From: Jiella marina | GTDB taxonomy: Bacteria > Pseudomonadota > Alphaproteobacteria > Rhizobiales > Rhizobiaceae | Assembly: GCF_024359545.1 (NCBI RefSeq) | Contig: NZ_JAKQZG010000007.1 | Location: forward strand, 62,001 to 126,000 | Length of the DNA stretch: 64,000 nt | Direction: 5' to 3' | Shown here: one piece after another, positions 28,905 through 39,433 of the stretch | How positions within the stretch are numbered: the first letter of the stretch is position 1 | Layout: each line of letters begins with the position of its first letter | Made by a program: the position numbers and the translations under genes | Notes under the pieces: model-generated | Database searches by the model: none | Told to the model about the DNA's origin: nothing | Seen by the model: only the letters and a program-made list of their open reading frames with translations

Positions 28905-31900
28905 TCACGTCGCCACTTCGGCTTCCTGCCCGGTCGTATCGGCTTTCTCACGCCTCTCTTCCCGGGCATCGGACTGGAAGATGTCGTAGAGAACCGGCGT
29001 CAGGAACAGGGTCAGGATCGAAGCCACGAGATAACCGCCGATGATGACGAGGCCGATCGAGAACCGGCTTTCGGCGCCGGCGCCCGAGGACAGGATCAGC
29101 GGAACGGCGCCGAGAACGGTCGAGAGCACCGTCATCAGGATCGGGCGCAGGCGGATAGTGGCGGCTTCGGTCACGGCCTCGCGCACCGACTGACCCTGTT
29201 CGCGGAGCTGGTTGGCGAATTCGACGATCAGGATGCCGTTCTTGGCCATCAGTCCGATCAGCATCACCATGCCGACCTGGGAATAGACGTTGATCGCTTC
29301 GCCCAGCGCGAACAGCGTGGCGAGCGCGCCGGCGACGGCCAGGGGGACTGAGAGCAGAATGACGACCGGCTGGATGAAACTCTCGAACTGCGCCGCGAGC
29401 ACGAGATAGACGACGACCAGAGCGAGGCCGAAGGTCATGAGGAGGCCGCCGGACGTCTCCTGAAACTGCTTGGCCTGACCGGTCCAGGAAAGCCCCATCT
29501 GGGACGGCAGCTCCGCAACGATCCCTTCCGTGATCGCGATCGCCGCTCCAAGATCGGTTCCCTCGGCAAGCCCGGCGGAAATCTCGACGGAGGGCTGGCG
29601 GTCGTAGCGGTTGAAGGCGCGCACGGAGGCGCGGCGCTCGACCTCGACCAGCCCGTCGAGAGGGATCAGATCACCCGACGCGGTCCGCACGTTCAGGCCG
29701 CGCAGGTCCGCCGGACTGCGCCGGCGCTCCTCCGGGGCCTGCAGGATCACCGGATAGCGCCGGTCGCGCTCGATATATTCGGTAACCTCGGCGGAGGCGA
29801 AGAAGGTGCGCACCGTGTCGGCCACCGTGCGGGCGGCGATGCCGACCTCGCGCGCCCGTTCGCGATCGACCTCGATGTCGAAGCCCGGCGTGTTCACCTC
29901 ATAGTCGCGGCGCACGTCGACGATTTCCGGCCGCTCCCGCAACCGGCTCTCGAGCTCCTCGGAGTAGCGGGCGGCCAGATCGAAGCTCGGGGCCGTCACC
30001 ACGGCTTCGAGCGGGGTTCCGCCGCCGCCCGCCCCGAGGCCGGAGGGCGCAAAGGCTCGGACGCTGGCCAGTGTGATCTTCGAAAAGGCCGGCCGCAGTT
30101 CCGAGACGATCTCCCGCGGCGCCTGGGTTCTCTCCTCCCATGGCGCCATGACGGCGACGACGAAGGCGCGTCCCGTCTCGCCATACCGCCCGACGATCGA
30201 GATGACCTCCTCGACGGCGCCGCTGTCGCGATAGGGTTGAAGCAGATCTTCGATGCGTTCGACGACGACGTCGGTGAAGCCGAGACCGGCGCCCGCCGGC
30301 CCGTCGACGCTGACGAAGAAGACGCCCCGGTCCTCCTGCGGCGTGAGCTGCGACGGCAGATTCTGGTAGAAGGTCCAGGACATGCCGCTGAACAAGGCCG
30401 CCACCGCGAGAACGACGATCGGCACCTTGAGAGCGAGCCGCAGCAGGCGGCGGTAGCCGGATGACAGGCGGCGCGTCGTCCAGTCGACGGTTCGGGCAAG
30501 CGCGTTTCGGCCTTCGCCCTTCTTGAGGATTTTCGAGGCAAGGACGGGACAGAGCGTGAGGGCGACGAAGGTCGACACGGCGACGGCGATCGCGAGGGTG
30601 ATGCCGAATTCGGTGAACAACCGTCCGATCTCGCCCTGCAGGAAGGAGAGCGGGAGAAAGACCGCAATCAGCGTGGCCGAGGTGGAGACGACGGCGAAGA
30701 AGACCTCCTTCGCGCCGGCGGAGGCCGCTTCGCGTGGTTCGTCGCCATTCTCGACCCGTCGCTCGATATTCTCCAGAACCACGATCGCGTCGTCGACCAC
30801 GAGGCCGATGGCGAGGATCAGGGCGAAGAGCGTGAGGATGTTGATCGAAAAGCCGGCGAAGGCGATTCCGGCGCAGGCGCCCATCAGGGCGATCGGAATG
30901 GTGACGGCGGGAACCAGGGTGGCACGGATCGAGGCGATGAAGACGAAGATCACCGACACGACCACCGCGATCGCGATGCCGAGCGTCTGCAAGACGCCAT
31001 AGATCGAGCTGCGGATGAACTCGGCATCGTCGCTGGTGATGCGGATCGTCGTGCCGGCCGGCAATTCGTCCTCGATATCGGAGACGAACTCTTCGACCGC
31101 ACGCGAAATCGCCAGCGTGTTGGAACTCGACTGGCGCAGGACGCCGAGGCCGATGGCCGTCTGACCATTGGTGCGGAACAGGGTGTCGTCGGATTCCACC
31201 CCCAGTTCGACGTCGGCCAGCGTGCCGAGCCGGATCGGGAAGCCCTCGCGGCGAAGCACGATGAGTTCCTCGAACTCCTCGACCGATGCGAGTCGCGTTT
31301 CGGTGCGCAGCAGGTAGTTTCGCGAGGCGGACTCGATCTGGCCGGCTGGCAGTTCGATATTGTTTTCCCGAAGCGCCGAGGCGATGTCGTCGACCGTCAC
31401 CCCGCGCGAGGCCATGGCGTCCGGATCGAGCCAGATGCGCATGGCGTAGAGCCGCTCGCCGGAGAGCTGCACCGTCGCCACCCCGGAAATCGTTTCCAGC
31501 CGCGCGGTGACGAAGCGTTCGGCGTAGTCGGTCAGCTCGCTCGCCGACAGGGTGTCGCTGACCAGTGCCAGCCGCACGACCGGATCGCCCTCGGTGTCGT
31601 TTTTCTCGACCGAGGGCTGGTCGACCGGTTCGGGCAGTTCGGGCGCGACCGCCTGGACCGCGGCCCTAACATCCGCCGTCGCCTCGTCGATGTCGCGGCT
31701 GGGCTCGAAGGTGATCACCGTTCGCGAGCCGCCGAGTTCGGCTTCCGTGGTGAAGGAATCGACGCCCGCGACCGTCGAGATCGCGCCTTCGATCACCGTC
31801 GACACCTCCGCATCGACGACGCCGGGCCCGGCGCCCGTATAGGCGACGCTGACCGTCACCTCTGCCGCGTCGACATCGGGCAGTTCCCGGATCGGCATGC

Positions 31901-31988
31901 GCGACAGGCCGGCAATGCCCAGAATCACGATCAGGATCGAGACGACCGAGGCGAGAACGGGACGGCGGAGGCTGAGCTCGGACAACAT
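28905..31988 (-). CDS. Efflux RND transporter permease subunit (AcrB family)
   Basis: A 1027-residue proton-driven inner-membrane pump of usual family length. It opens MLSELSLRRPVLASVVSILIV and has the conserved PIRELPDVD. The TM4 proton-relay pair is seen in AIGLVVDDAIVVLENIERR; the two large periplasmic loops and FxxxFxxLTLCPVLA-type helices are in place. Its ATG overlaps the stop of the adaptor gene by one base. No TolC-type outer-membrane gene is adjacent. It would export drugs, lipids or other hydrophobic compounds; the substrate is unknown. Confidence 0.95.
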   Translation of the reverse strand: MLSELSLRRPVLASVVSILIVILGIAGLSRMPIRELPDVDAAEVTVSVAYTGAGPGVVDAEVSTVIEGAISTVAGVDSFTTEAELGGSRTVITFEPSRDIDEATADVRAAVQAVAPELPEPVDQPSVEKNDTEGDPVVRLALVSDTLSASELTDYAERFVTARLETISGVATVQLSGERLYAMRIWLDPDAMASRGVTVDDIASALRENNIELPAGQIESASRNYLLRTETRLASVEEFEELIVLRREGFPIRLGTLADVELGVESDDTLFRTNGQTAIGLGVLRQSSSNTLAISRAVEEFVSDIEDELPAGTTIRITSDDAEFIRSSIYGVLQTLGIAIAVVVSVIFVFIASIRATLVPAVTIPIALMGACAGIAFAGFSINILTLFALILAIGLVVDDAIVVLENIERRVENGDEPREAASAGAKEVFFAVVSTSATLIAVFLPLSFLQGEIGRLFTEFGITLAIAVAVSTFVALTLCPVLASKILKKGEGRNALARTVDWTTRRLSSGYRRLLRLALKVPIVVLAVAALFSGMSWTFYQNLPSQLTPQEDRGVFFVSVDGPAGAGLGFTDVVVERIEDLLQPYRDSGAVEEVISIVGRYGETGRAFVVAVMAPWEERTQAPREIVSELRPAFSKITLASVRAFAPSGLGAGGGGTPLEAVVTAPSFDLAARYSEELESRLRERPEIVDVRRDYEVNTPGFDIEVDRERAREVGIAARTVADTVRTFFASAEVTEYIERDRRYPVILQAPEERRRSPADLRGLNVRTASGDLIPLDGLVEVERRASVRAFNRYDRQPSVEISAGLAEGTDLGAAIAITEGIVAELPSQMGLSWTGQAKQFQETSGGLLMTFGLALVVVYLVLAAQFESFIQPVVILLSVPLAVAGALATLFALGEAINVYSQVGMVMLIGLMAKNGILIVEFANQLREQGQSVREAVTEAATIRLRPILMTVLSTVLGAVPLILSSGAGAESRFSIGLVIIGGYLVASILTLFLTPVLYDIFQSDAREERREKADTTGQEAEVAT

Positions 31989-33073
31989 CAGTCGAGCGCC
32001 TCGTCGCGGTTTTCCGCCTCGACGATCTCGACCGGCGACCCGTCGGACAGGGTGTCCCAGCCGGTGACCACGACGCGCGAGGCAGGATCGAGGCCCTGTT
32101 CGATCTCGATGCGGCCTTCGCGGCTTGCCCCCAGTGCGACGTCAGTCCGCCTCGCCGTCCCGTCCGCGACCGTGAAGACGTAAGTGGCGGAGCCCTCGCT
32201 GATGACGGCATCGTCCGGAACGGTCAGTGCCTCGTAGGTCTCGAAGACGAGTTCAGTTGAGACGAACATGCCGCTGGCAAGGGCGCGGTCCTCGTTGTCG
32301 ACGAGAACCCGAACGTTGAAACTGCGCGAGCCGGGATCGATGCCCGGGGCGATGAAGTCGACCTCGCCGGTGAAGACGCGTTCGGGATAGGGGCGCGCCT
32401 GCAGCCGTACCGTCTGACCCTTTCGGGCGCGAGCAAAATAGCGTTCGGGGAGGGCAAACTCCGCTTCGACCGCGCTCAGATCCTCGAAGGTGGAGACGAC
32501 CGTCGCGGGCTCGACATATTCGCCCGCGTCGAGGTCGAACGCGCCTAGCACGCCCTCGAAAGGGGCGACGAGCCTGCGATCTTCGAGATTCGCATTGGCC
32601 AGCCGCAGGGCGGCCTCGGCACGGCGAAACACCGCGCGTGCCGTCTCGATCCGCGCCTCGGAGGACACGTTGCGATCCTGCAATTCCTCGAAGCGCCGGA
32701 GTTCCTGCCGCGCCTCCTCGTATGTGGCCCGCGCGTCTGCCAATTCGGCGCGCGCAGCGCGGCTGTCGAGTTCGAAGATGAGATCGCCTTCAGCGAGGCG
32801 ATCTCCGGAGTTGACCGGTGCGCGGACCACCCGACCGGCCGCCAGCGGGCGCAACTCGATCGAGCGCAGCGGCAGGAGCGTTCCGACAGCCGAATAGCGA
32901 TCTTCCAGTTCGCGCAATTCGGGGCTTTCGGTGGAGACGCGCGTAGCGCTGGGCTCCTCGGTCGAAGCCGCGGCCTGTTCGCTGCGCGTCAGATAGTCGG
33001 CGCCCCAGATGCCCGCGGCCGCACATGCCACGACAATGACGAGACCCGCCAACCATTTGATCGCCCGACCCAA
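31988..33073 (-). CDS. Efflux RND transporter periplasmic adaptor subunit
   Basis: A 361-residue membrane-fusion protein. It has an N-terminal anchor (WLAGLVIVVACAAAGIWGADYL), a biotinyl-lipoyl half-motif (IELRPLAAGRVVRAPVNSGD), an alpha-hairpin (about 105-165, rich in Ala/Glu/Arg) and then beta-barrel domains. The start is TTG at 33073, supported by GGAGAG 6 bases upstream; no ATG is available near the anchor. It joins the RND pump, encoded immediately after, to an outer-membrane channel encoded elsewhere. Confidence 0.92.
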   Translation of the reverse strand: MGRAIKWLAGLVIVVACAAAGIWGADYLTRSEQAAASTEEPSATRVSTESPELRELEDRYSAVGTLLPLRSIELRPLAAGRVVRAPVNSGDRLAEGDLIFELDSRAARAELADARATYEEARQELRRFEELQDRNVSSEARIETARAVFRRAEAALRLANANLEDRRLVAPFEGVLGAFDLDAGEYVEPATVVSTFEDLSAVEAEFALPERYFARARKGQTVRLQARPYPERVFTGEVDFIAPGIDPGSRSFNVRVLVDNEDRALASGMFVSTELVFETYEALTVPDDAVISEGSATYVFTVADGTARRTDVALGASREGRIEIEQGLDPASRVVVTGWDTLSDGSPVEIVEAENRDEALD

Positions 33074-33252
33074 TCGGCTCTCCGCTTGCGTTTCTTTGGT
33101 TCGACAAGTGCTTCACGGGCACAGCTCGTCAAAGGAAACGCTGCGATATGACGCATGATTGAACGCGTCGTCAGAATGCTCGAGGGCTGTCGCGCGCCTG
33201 CTTTCCGATCGCAGGCTCCCATGGGGTCAACGCAATGCGCGTGAGGGCTTGG

Positions 33253-34512
33253 TCACCCCCCGCCGAGGATGAACTGAGCGATCTGCGCGACGAGCGCGGC
33301 GCCGGCGGCGAACACGCCGACATAAGGCACGACCACCGGGATATTGGGCACATCCTCGGGCTGTGTTCTGCGCTTCATACGGATGAGCGACAGGTTGACC
33401 CCGACGAAGACGATCAGGATCGCAAAGCTCGTGACCTCGGCCAGCGATTTCAGAGGCACCAGGAGAGCCAGCACCAGCACGGTGACGGAGATGAGGAGCG
33501 TCGCCGGGATCGGCGTGGCGGTGCTCTCGTTGACTTTGGCAAAGAGACGCGGCGCTCCGCGGCCGTCCCGGGCGATATCGAGCAGCAACCGGGCGGCCGC
33601 GATGATCTGCGTCAGCGCGCCATTCACGATCACGAAGAGGCTGGCGATCGCGATCGGAAGTCCCGGCCAGCCGACGAGTTCGACCGCTTTGACGAGGGGC
33701 GCGGAGGCTTCCGCGATGGCGGAGAGTTCGCCGGTGCCCACCAGGGCGAGTGCGATCAGGATGTAGAAGACGAAGACGATCGCGAGCGAGATCATCATCG
33801 CGCGAGGCAAGGTGCGCTTCACGTCGCGGACTTCTTCGGCCGTTTGCGCCAGATCACCAAAGCCGATGAAGGCGTACACCGCGAGAATGGCGCCGGCGAA
33901 GAGCCCGCCGAAGCCGCCGCCCACCGACCCTTCGCCGCCATCCGCGCTGGCGTCGAGCCCGGTCAGCACTTCGGCGGGCGCAGCCAGGATCGAATCGCGA
34001 AGGGCCCAGAGCACGGCGATGAGCGTGCCGATCCCGATGAGAGTCGTCACGCTCATCAGCCATGCACTTTCCTTCATCCCGGCAATGGCGATTCCACCGA
34101 GAACGAGGACGAGAGCTGTGGTCGCAAGCCATCCCGGGACGGTCGCGAAGCTGTCCAGATAGGCCACGAAACCCGTGACGATGGTCGCCGCCGACACGGT
34201 GTTCGCGACCATAAGCACCCAGCCCGCGCCGGATCCGAGAGCAGGTGCGTGGAAGGCCTGCTCCAGATAGTCGATGGGCCCGCCTGCGGTAGGAATGCGC
34301 GCGCCCATTTCGGCGAATGAAAGGGCCGAGGTGATCGCCACAATGGCTGCGAGCGCGTAGGCGAGCGGCGTCAGGGTGCCGGCTTCACCGACCACTTTCC
34401 CGACGACGACGAAGATGCCGGCGCCCAGGATGGTTCCCGAGCCATAGAACACCAGTTGCCATAGTCCGACGGAACGCTCGAGTTCGGATTGGTGCTGGGT
34501 CGTTTCATTCAT
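33253..34512 (-). CDS. APC family amino acid permease
   Basis: A 419-residue secondary transporter with about 12 membrane segments. The APC opening is clear: ERSVGLWQLVFYGSGTILGAGIFVVVGKV, holding the GxGxIxGxGIF-type substrate-binding loop. PAVFIGFGDLAQTAEEV-like sequence (YAFIGFGDLAQTAEEV) is the family's helix 6 motif. ATG 34512 is chosen as the conserved N-terminus; CGGGGA is just upstream. The gene is divergent from the aldo/keto reductase. It probably imports an amino acid or related amine, not identifiable from sequence. Confidence 0.9.
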   Translation of the reverse strand: MNETTQHQSELERSVGLWQLVFYGSGTILGAGIFVVVGKVVGEAGTLTPLAYALAAIVAITSALSFAEMGARIPTAGGPIDYLEQAFHAPALGSGAGWVLMVANTVSAATIVTGFVAYLDSFATVPGWLATTALVLVLGGIAIAGMKESAWLMSVTTLIGIGTLIAVLWALRDSILAAPAEVLTGLDASADGGEGSVGGGFGGLFAGAILAVYAFIGFGDLAQTAEEVRDVKRTLPRAMMISLAIVFVFYILIALALVGTGELSAIAEASAPLVKAVELVGWPGLPIAIASLFVIVNGALTQIIAAARLLLDIARDGRGAPRLFAKVNESTATPIPATLLISVTVLVLALLVPLKSLAEVTSFAILIVFVGVNLSLIRMKRRTQPEDVPNIPVVVPYVGVFAAGAALVAQIAQFILGGG

Positions 34513-34837
34513 GGTCCCCGGAACAGCGCGTCGGCATGATGGTTCCGGCGCCATCGCAGGAACACGTGGAGGGGACCAACGAACTGCACGGCTCGTTCGC
34601 ACGGGGATAACTCCAAGCGGATTGATGCTTGTCGTTCATAAGTGCCTTCACATTCGCCCCCATAATCAGCCCCGGGTGGCTGCACCACATCTGGGATGGA
34701 CGGATGGGCTATCGCCGGCCAGGCGCGACGGAAGAGTTGAAGCCTGCTTTGCTGGCTTCAGGCGCGACAAGGCGGGCGGTCAGGCCTGATCCGCAACGAT
34801 ATGAGGCTCGACAGCCTTTTCGCGAAAGGAGCAGACC

Positions 34838-35698
34838 ATGATCCTGCAAGAAACCTATACCCTGCCGAACGACGTGAAGATCCCGAAGCTCGGGCTCGGG
34901 ACCTGGATGATCGACGACAACAAGGTCGCCGATGCGGTGCGCGCCGCCGTGGCCATGGGCTACCGTCACATCGACACGGCTCAGGCCTATGGAAACGAGC
35001 GCGGCGTCGGCGAAGCTATCCGCGACTGCGGCGAACCGCGCGACGAACTGTTCGTGACAACCAAGCTGGACGCCTCCCACAAGGACTATGCCGGCGCCAA
35101 GGCGGCGATCGAGGGCTCGCTTCAGACTCTCGGGCTGGACACGATCGACCTGATGATCATCCACAGCCCGCAGCCCTGGGGCCAGTTCGGCGGTGCGGAT
35201 CGCTTCTTTGCCGGCAATGTCGACGCCTGGCGGGCGTTGGAAGAGGCCTATGAGGCGGGCAAGATCCGCGCGATCGGCGTGTCGAACTTCCAGAAGGAGG
35301 ATCTCGACAATCTGCTCGAGAACGCCTCCGTCAAGCCGATGGTCAACCAGATCCTCGCCCATGTCAGCAACACGCCGTTCGATCTGATCGACTACTGCAA
35401 GAAGAACGGGCTGCTAGTCGAAGCCTACTCGCCCATGGGGCACGGCAAGATCCTCGACAATGCCGAGATCGGCGCGATGGCCGAGAAGTACGGCGTCAGC
35501 GTTCCGCAGCTGAGCATTCGCTACACGCTTCAGCTCGGACTGCTGCCGCTCCCCAAGACGGCCAATCCGGACCACATGAAGAACAATGCCGACGTCGATT
35601 TCGAGATATCCGATGCGGACATGGAGACGCTCAAGAATGCCGAGCCCATCAAGGACTACGGCGATGCGAACGTCTTCCCGGTCTATGCCGGCAAGTGA
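34838..35698 (+). CDS. Aldo/keto reductase (2,5-diketo-D-gluconate reductase-like)
   Basis: A 286-residue NAD(P)H-dependent TIM-barrel reductase. The catalytic tetrad is visible: Asp in YRHIDTAQAYGNE, Tyr in the same segment, Lys in FVTTKLD and His in MIIHSPQ. The family motif GVSNFQKEDLDNL follows. AAAGGAG lies 8-9 bases before the ATG. It stands alone between a divergent permease gene and a strong bidirectional hairpin at 35767-35794. The physiological carbonyl substrate is not known. Confidence 0.93.
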   Translation: MILQETYTLPNDVKIPKLGLGTWMIDDNKVADAVRAAVAMGYRHIDTAQAYGNERGVGEAIRDCGEPRDELFVTTKLDASHKDYAGAKAAIEGSLQTLGLDTIDLMIIHSPQPWGQFGGADRFFAGNVDAWRALEEAYEAGKIRAIGVSNFQKEDLDNLLENASVKPMVNQILAHVSNTPFDLIDYCKKNGLLVEAYSPMGHGKILDNAEIGAMAEKYGVSVPQLSIRYTLQLGLLPLPKTANPDHMKNNADVDFEISDADMETLKNAEPIKDYGDANVFPVYAGK

Positions 35699-35766
35699 CG
35701 TCCGACTGTCCTGATCCGGTGCATGACCTCGAAGGAGCGTGGGGCCGAGCCTCGGCGCCATGACAG

Positions 35767-35794
35767 ACGACGCGGGAGATGTTTCCCGCGTCGT
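35767..35794 (+). terminator. Bidirectional hairpin between the reductase and the amidase
   Basis: ACGACGCGGGA (35767-35777) and TCCCGCGTCGT (35784-35794) pair perfectly around GATGTT, giving 11 base pairs. TCGCGTTTTC follows on the plus strand. It lies between two convergent genes and may serve both as a terminator. Confidence 0.8.
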
Positions 35795-35869
35795 TCGCGT
35801 TTTCGGCTGGCGCCTTTGCCTGAACGCTTGTTTCAGATCGATCTTCGGGGTCGGCCTCCTCGGAGGGAT

Positions 35870-37255
35870 CTACATGCCGGGTCGACGCGTATGCCAGTCA
35901 GTCTGGGTCTGGAAGGCGTGGGCGGCTTTCGCCAGACGGGCTTCCGAGAGCGCCGGCCCGGCAAGTTGCATCGAGAGCGGCAGGCCGGCGCTGTCGAACC
36001 CGCTCGGCAGGGTGATCGTCGGCGTGCCGGAAAAATCGAAGGGTGCCGTGAAGCGCAGGAGTCTGACGAGAACGGAGGGGTCCGCGCCGAAGGATGCCAG
36101 CTCGGCAAGGCTCGGCAGGCGCATCGGCATGGTCGGAATGAGGAAGGCGTCCACCTCCTCGAACATCGCCGAAAGGCCGCCGTTGAAGGCGAGCCGCTCG
36201 TGCATGATGTCGCAGAGATCAAGCCCGCCGAGGTCACGGCCTTCCTCGATGAGACCGGCGAGTTCCGGCCCGTAATCCGCCTTTCGCGCCGGATAGGTCC
36301 CGCGATGGGCGACGGCCGTCTCCACCGCGCACATGGGGATCCAGAGGCTGACCAGTCTTTCATGCGGCGGAAACCGCACTTCCTTGATCCTGGCACCCAG
36401 CGAGCGGAAGACCTCCTCGGCGGCCGACAGCGCGGCCGCGGCTTCGGGATCGACGCCGTCGAAGGCGTAGGCGCGGTCGATGCCGATCGTCATGTCCCGG
36501 ATGCTTTGGCCGATGGCGGCAAGATAGTCCGGCACTTCGGCACGAAGGCTCGTGGGATCCTTGTCGTCGGCGCCGGCGATGACGCCGAGGATCGCCGCGG
36601 CATCGCCCGCCGACCGGGCCATCGGGCCGACGTGATCGAGGGAATCGGCCAGCGCAAAGACGCCGTGGCGAGAGACCCGGCCCCAGGTCGGCTTGATGCC
36701 GGTGAGCGCATTGGCCGCCGAGGGAAAGCGGATCGACCCGCCCGTGTCGGAGCCGAGCGAACCATAGGCAAGACCTGTTGCCGGCGCGACGCCGGAACCG
36801 CTCGATGAGGAGCCGGCCCAATGCTCCGGCGCCCAGGGGTTGAGCGGCGGATCGACATCGGGATGGTGAGTGGTGTAGGCGCCCTCGGTCATCTTGAGCT
36901 TGCCGAGGATGATCGCGCCCGCCGCCTCCAGCCGATCGACAACGGTGGCGTTGTAGCCGGGCACGAAGTCGCGATGGATACGGGTGCCGGCAGTGGTGGG
37001 TGCGAAGGTCGTGTAGCAGAGGTCCTTGACCGCGATCGGCACGCCATGGAGCGGGCCGCGCCAGATGCCTTTGCCGATCTCCTCCTCCGCCGCCTTCGCC
37101 TTGTCCATGGCGCGCTCGGCGAGAACGGTCTGATAGCTGCGGTGTTGGCGGTCCAGACGGTCGATGCGCTCCAGCATCGTCTTCGTGACCTCGACGGGCA
37201 AGACCGCACGGCGCTTGAGCGCATCGGAAATCTGGAGAAGGGTCTGGAATTCCAT
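35870..37255 (-). CDS. Amidase, amidase-signature family
   Basis: A 461-residue amidohydrolase. Triad residues: Lys in GVPIAVKDLCYT, cis-Ser in WAGSSSSGSGVAP and Ser in SDTGGSIRFPSAAN. ATG 37255 is used; GTG 37267 is an alternative with no better ribosome binding site. It is the last minus-strand gene of the left amide operon region, 210 bases after the small monooxygenase-like gene, so it may be read through from that operon or have its own promoter. It differs from the other two amidases in the window and is not a recent duplicate of them. Confidence 0.92.
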   Translation of the reverse strand: MEFQTLLQISDALKRRAVLPVEVTKTMLERIDRLDRQHRSYQTVLAERAMDKAKAAEEEIGKGIWRGPLHGVPIAVKDLCYTTFAPTTAGTRIHRDFVPGYNATVVDRLEAAGAIILGKLKMTEGAYTTHHPDVDPPLNPWAPEHWAGSSSSGSGVAPATGLAYGSLGSDTGGSIRFPSAANALTGIKPTWGRVSRHGVFALADSLDHVGPMARSAGDAAAILGVIAGADDKDPTSLRAEVPDYLAAIGQSIRDMTIGIDRAYAFDGVDPEAAAALSAAEEVFRSLGARIKEVRFPPHERLVSLWIPMCAVETAVAHRGTYPARKADYGPELAGLIEEGRDLGGLDLCDIMHERLAFNGGLSAMFEEVDAFLIPTMPMRLPSLAELASFGADPSVLVRLLRFTAPFDFSGTPTITLPSGFDSAGLPLSMQLAGPALSEARLAKAAHAFQTQTDWHTRRPGM

Positions 37256-37465
37256 GGGCTCGGTCACCTTGGTTGAACGCGGGCGTCAGGAGGACATGCC
37301 AATCGAGTGGGCACACCGAACGCCGTTGCTGTGCACTCGGCGATTATGATCGTGGTGCTTCGACCAGAGCACGTTCCGGCTGGGGTCGGCTGACCGGCGG
37401 TTCGCCTGAATGCACCACCCCTACCGGCACTGGAAATAATCATGTCGACCATTGCGATGGGTTCG

Positions 37466-37765
37466 TCAGGTCTTCCTGGAAAATTCCTCCGCCGTCACCA
37501 GCACGACCTCGCCGTCGAGAATCGGCTTGGCGATGGCGAAAAATTTCGCCACCGCTTCCGAGCCGTTGTGCCGATCCATCGCGGCCGTATCGGCGAAGCG
37601 CTCATAGGTCGTGAAACGGCACGGGTCTTCGGCATCCTGGGAGAGGAAGAAGTCGAGCGTCTCCGGCTCGCTCGCCTGGACATGGGCGGCGACGTCGAGG
37701 AGGGCGGCCTTCATGACCGCCTCCTCGCCCGCCTTCACGCGAATGACCGCGGTTATGGTCGGCAT
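37466..37765 (-). CDS. Small ABM/YgiN-like monooxygenase-fold protein
   Basis: A 99-residue protein with the antibiotic-biosynthesis-monooxygenase dimeric alpha/beta fold. The family-type segments are TAVIRVKAGEEAVMKAALLDV, SEPETLDFFLSQD and ERFADTAAMDRHNGSEAVAKFF. Members act as cofactor-free quinol monooxygenases or have no known activity. Its ATG overlaps the stop of the upstream amidase gene by one base, so it is part of that operon. What it does in amide metabolism is unclear. Confidence 0.82.
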   Translation of the reverse strand: MPTITAVIRVKAGEEAVMKAALLDVAAHVQASEPETLDFFLSQDAEDPCRFTTYERFADTAAMDRHNGSEAVAKFFAIAKPILDGEVVLVTAEEFSRKT

Positions 37766-39279
37766 CAGAGCGCTTTCCAGTCGACGCCGGACTCGAAGGC
37801 GGCAGCGGCCTGATAGATCGTCGCTTCCGCGTAGTCCTTGCCCACCAGCATCATCCCGACGGGCAGGCCGTCGACGAGGCCGCAGGGGATCGACATGGCC
37901 GGATGGCCGGTCACGTCGAACGGGCAGGTGGCGGCGACCATCTCGAAGGCGCGCGTGACGATCTCTTCCAGCGGTGCGTCCTTGCCGGGCAGCTTGCTCG
38001 CGACCATGGGCAGGGTCGGCATCACCAGGAGGTCGTAGCGGGAGAAGGTCTCGTCATAGGCGGCCTTCATCTTGCGCGACAGGTTCTGGGCCTTGGCATA
38101 GTATCGACCGCGATAATGGCTGAGGCCCCACTGGCCGACGAGCATCGAGATCTTGAGGGTCTTCGACAATTCGTCCGCCCGCGACGTCCAGGCGGAATGG
38201 GCGTCGAGAAGGGCGACGTCGTACTGGCCCTTCCAGTTGAAGCCCATGCCGTTGCCGATCATCATCTGGGCGGTCAGGCCTTCCAGCGCGATCGGCTGCC
38301 ATACGGCAGCGGTGAGGCTGTGTTCGGGAAGCGAGACCTCCTCGACCACGGCCCCCATGCCGCCAAGCTTGGCGACGGCGTCCTTCACCTTGTCGGCGAC
38401 CGCTTCCTGCATGTTGGGCAGGGTGAAGCCCTCGGTCAGGATGCCGATCTTCAGGCCGTCCACGCCCTTGCCGAGCGCTGCCGTATAGGCCTCCACTTTC
38501 GGGGCGTACTGGCGCGGGTCGAGCCCGTCGGCGCCCGCCAGGACTTCCAGCAGAAGCGCATTGTCGGCGACATTCGCCGTCATCGGGCCGGTGTGGTCGA
38601 TCGTGGTCTCGATCGGCATCACGCCGGTATAGGGCACGAGGCCGTGGGTCGCCTTCATGCCGTAGATGCCGCAATAGGCGGCGGGAATGCGGATCGAACC
38701 GCCCTGATCCCCGCCGATCGCCATGTCGACTTCGCCCGCGGCGACCAGCGCGCCGCTGCCCGAGGACGAGCCACCGGCCGAATAGCCCATCTTGTGGGGG
38801 TTGTGCACCGGACCCGGATCGGAGGTGTGACTGCCGCCGGACAGGCAGAAATGCTCGCAGACCGCCTTGCCCTTGATGGTCGCGCCGGCATCCAGCATGC
38901 GCGTGACGATGGTGGCGTCGATCGTCGGGACGAAGCCTTCCAGCGTCGCCGCACCGTTCATCATCGGGACGCCGGCAAGCGCCACATTGTCCTTCAGAAC
39001 GACCGTCTTGCCGTCGAGCTTGCCGCCGGGCTTGCCCTTGATCTCGCTCTTGTAGGTCCAGGCATTGTACTTGTTCTCCTCGCCGACCGGCCGATAGCCG
39101 GGAACGCGGGGATAGGTCACCGGCGCGACGTAGTCGGGCAAGGCGTCGACCAGATCATAGGCGTCGAAATTCGCGCCCATGAGGGCGAGATAATCGGCCG
39201 CTTCCTCGATCGTGAACGTCATGCCGAGATCGGCGGCCATGGCCTGGACCTGTTCGACATTCGGACGGGTGATGGGCAT
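37765..39279 (-). CDS. Amidase, amidase-signature family
   Basis: A 504-residue amidohydrolase. Lys is in [17 protein letters not shown], cis-Ser in [13 protein letters not shown] and Ser in [16 protein letters not shown]. The GGDQGGSIR wording and the length are those of the amidase subgroup found beside urea/amide ABC importers. AGGGAGAAA precedes the ATG. It is 154 bases after the last ATPase gene of the left Urt-like importer, which points to the imported amide as its substrate. Ammonia and a carboxylate would be the products. Confidence 0.93.
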   Translation of the reverse strand: MPITRPNVEQVQAMAADLGMTFTIEEAADYLALMGANFDAYDLVDALPDYVAPVTYPRVPGYRPVGEENKYNAWTYKSEIKGKPGGKLDGKTVVLKDNVALAGVPMMNGAATLEGFVPTIDATIVTRMLDAGATIKGKAVCEHFCLSGGSHTSDPGPVHNPHKMGYSAGGSSSGSGALVAAGEVDMAIGGDQGGSIRIPAAYCGIYGMKATHGLVPYTGVMPIETTIDHTGPMTANVADNALLLEVLAGADGLDPRQYAPKVEAYTAALGKGVDGLKIGILTEGFTLPNMQEAVADKVKDAVAKLGGMGAVVEEVSLPEHSLTAAVWQPIALEGLTAQMMIGNGMGFNWKGQYDVALLDAHSAWTSRADELSKTLKISMLVGQWGLSHYRGRYYAKAQNLSRKMKAAYDETFSRYDLLVMPTLPMVASKLPGKDAPLEEIVTRAFEMVAATCPFDVTGHPAMSIPCGLVDGLPVGMMLVGKDYAEATIYQAAAAFESGVDWKAL

Positions 39280-39433
39280 GAAGTTTCTCCCTTTCGTTGG
39301 ATGCGTTCAATGAAGACCGGGACGCCAATGCCTTGCGGCGACGCGTCTGCAAGTTTCAGGGCCGGAGCCCCTCGGCGTTTCGTTTCACGGTCGGGTGTCA
39401 AACCCGGACCGGCTTCGGCGCGCTCGCCCGAGT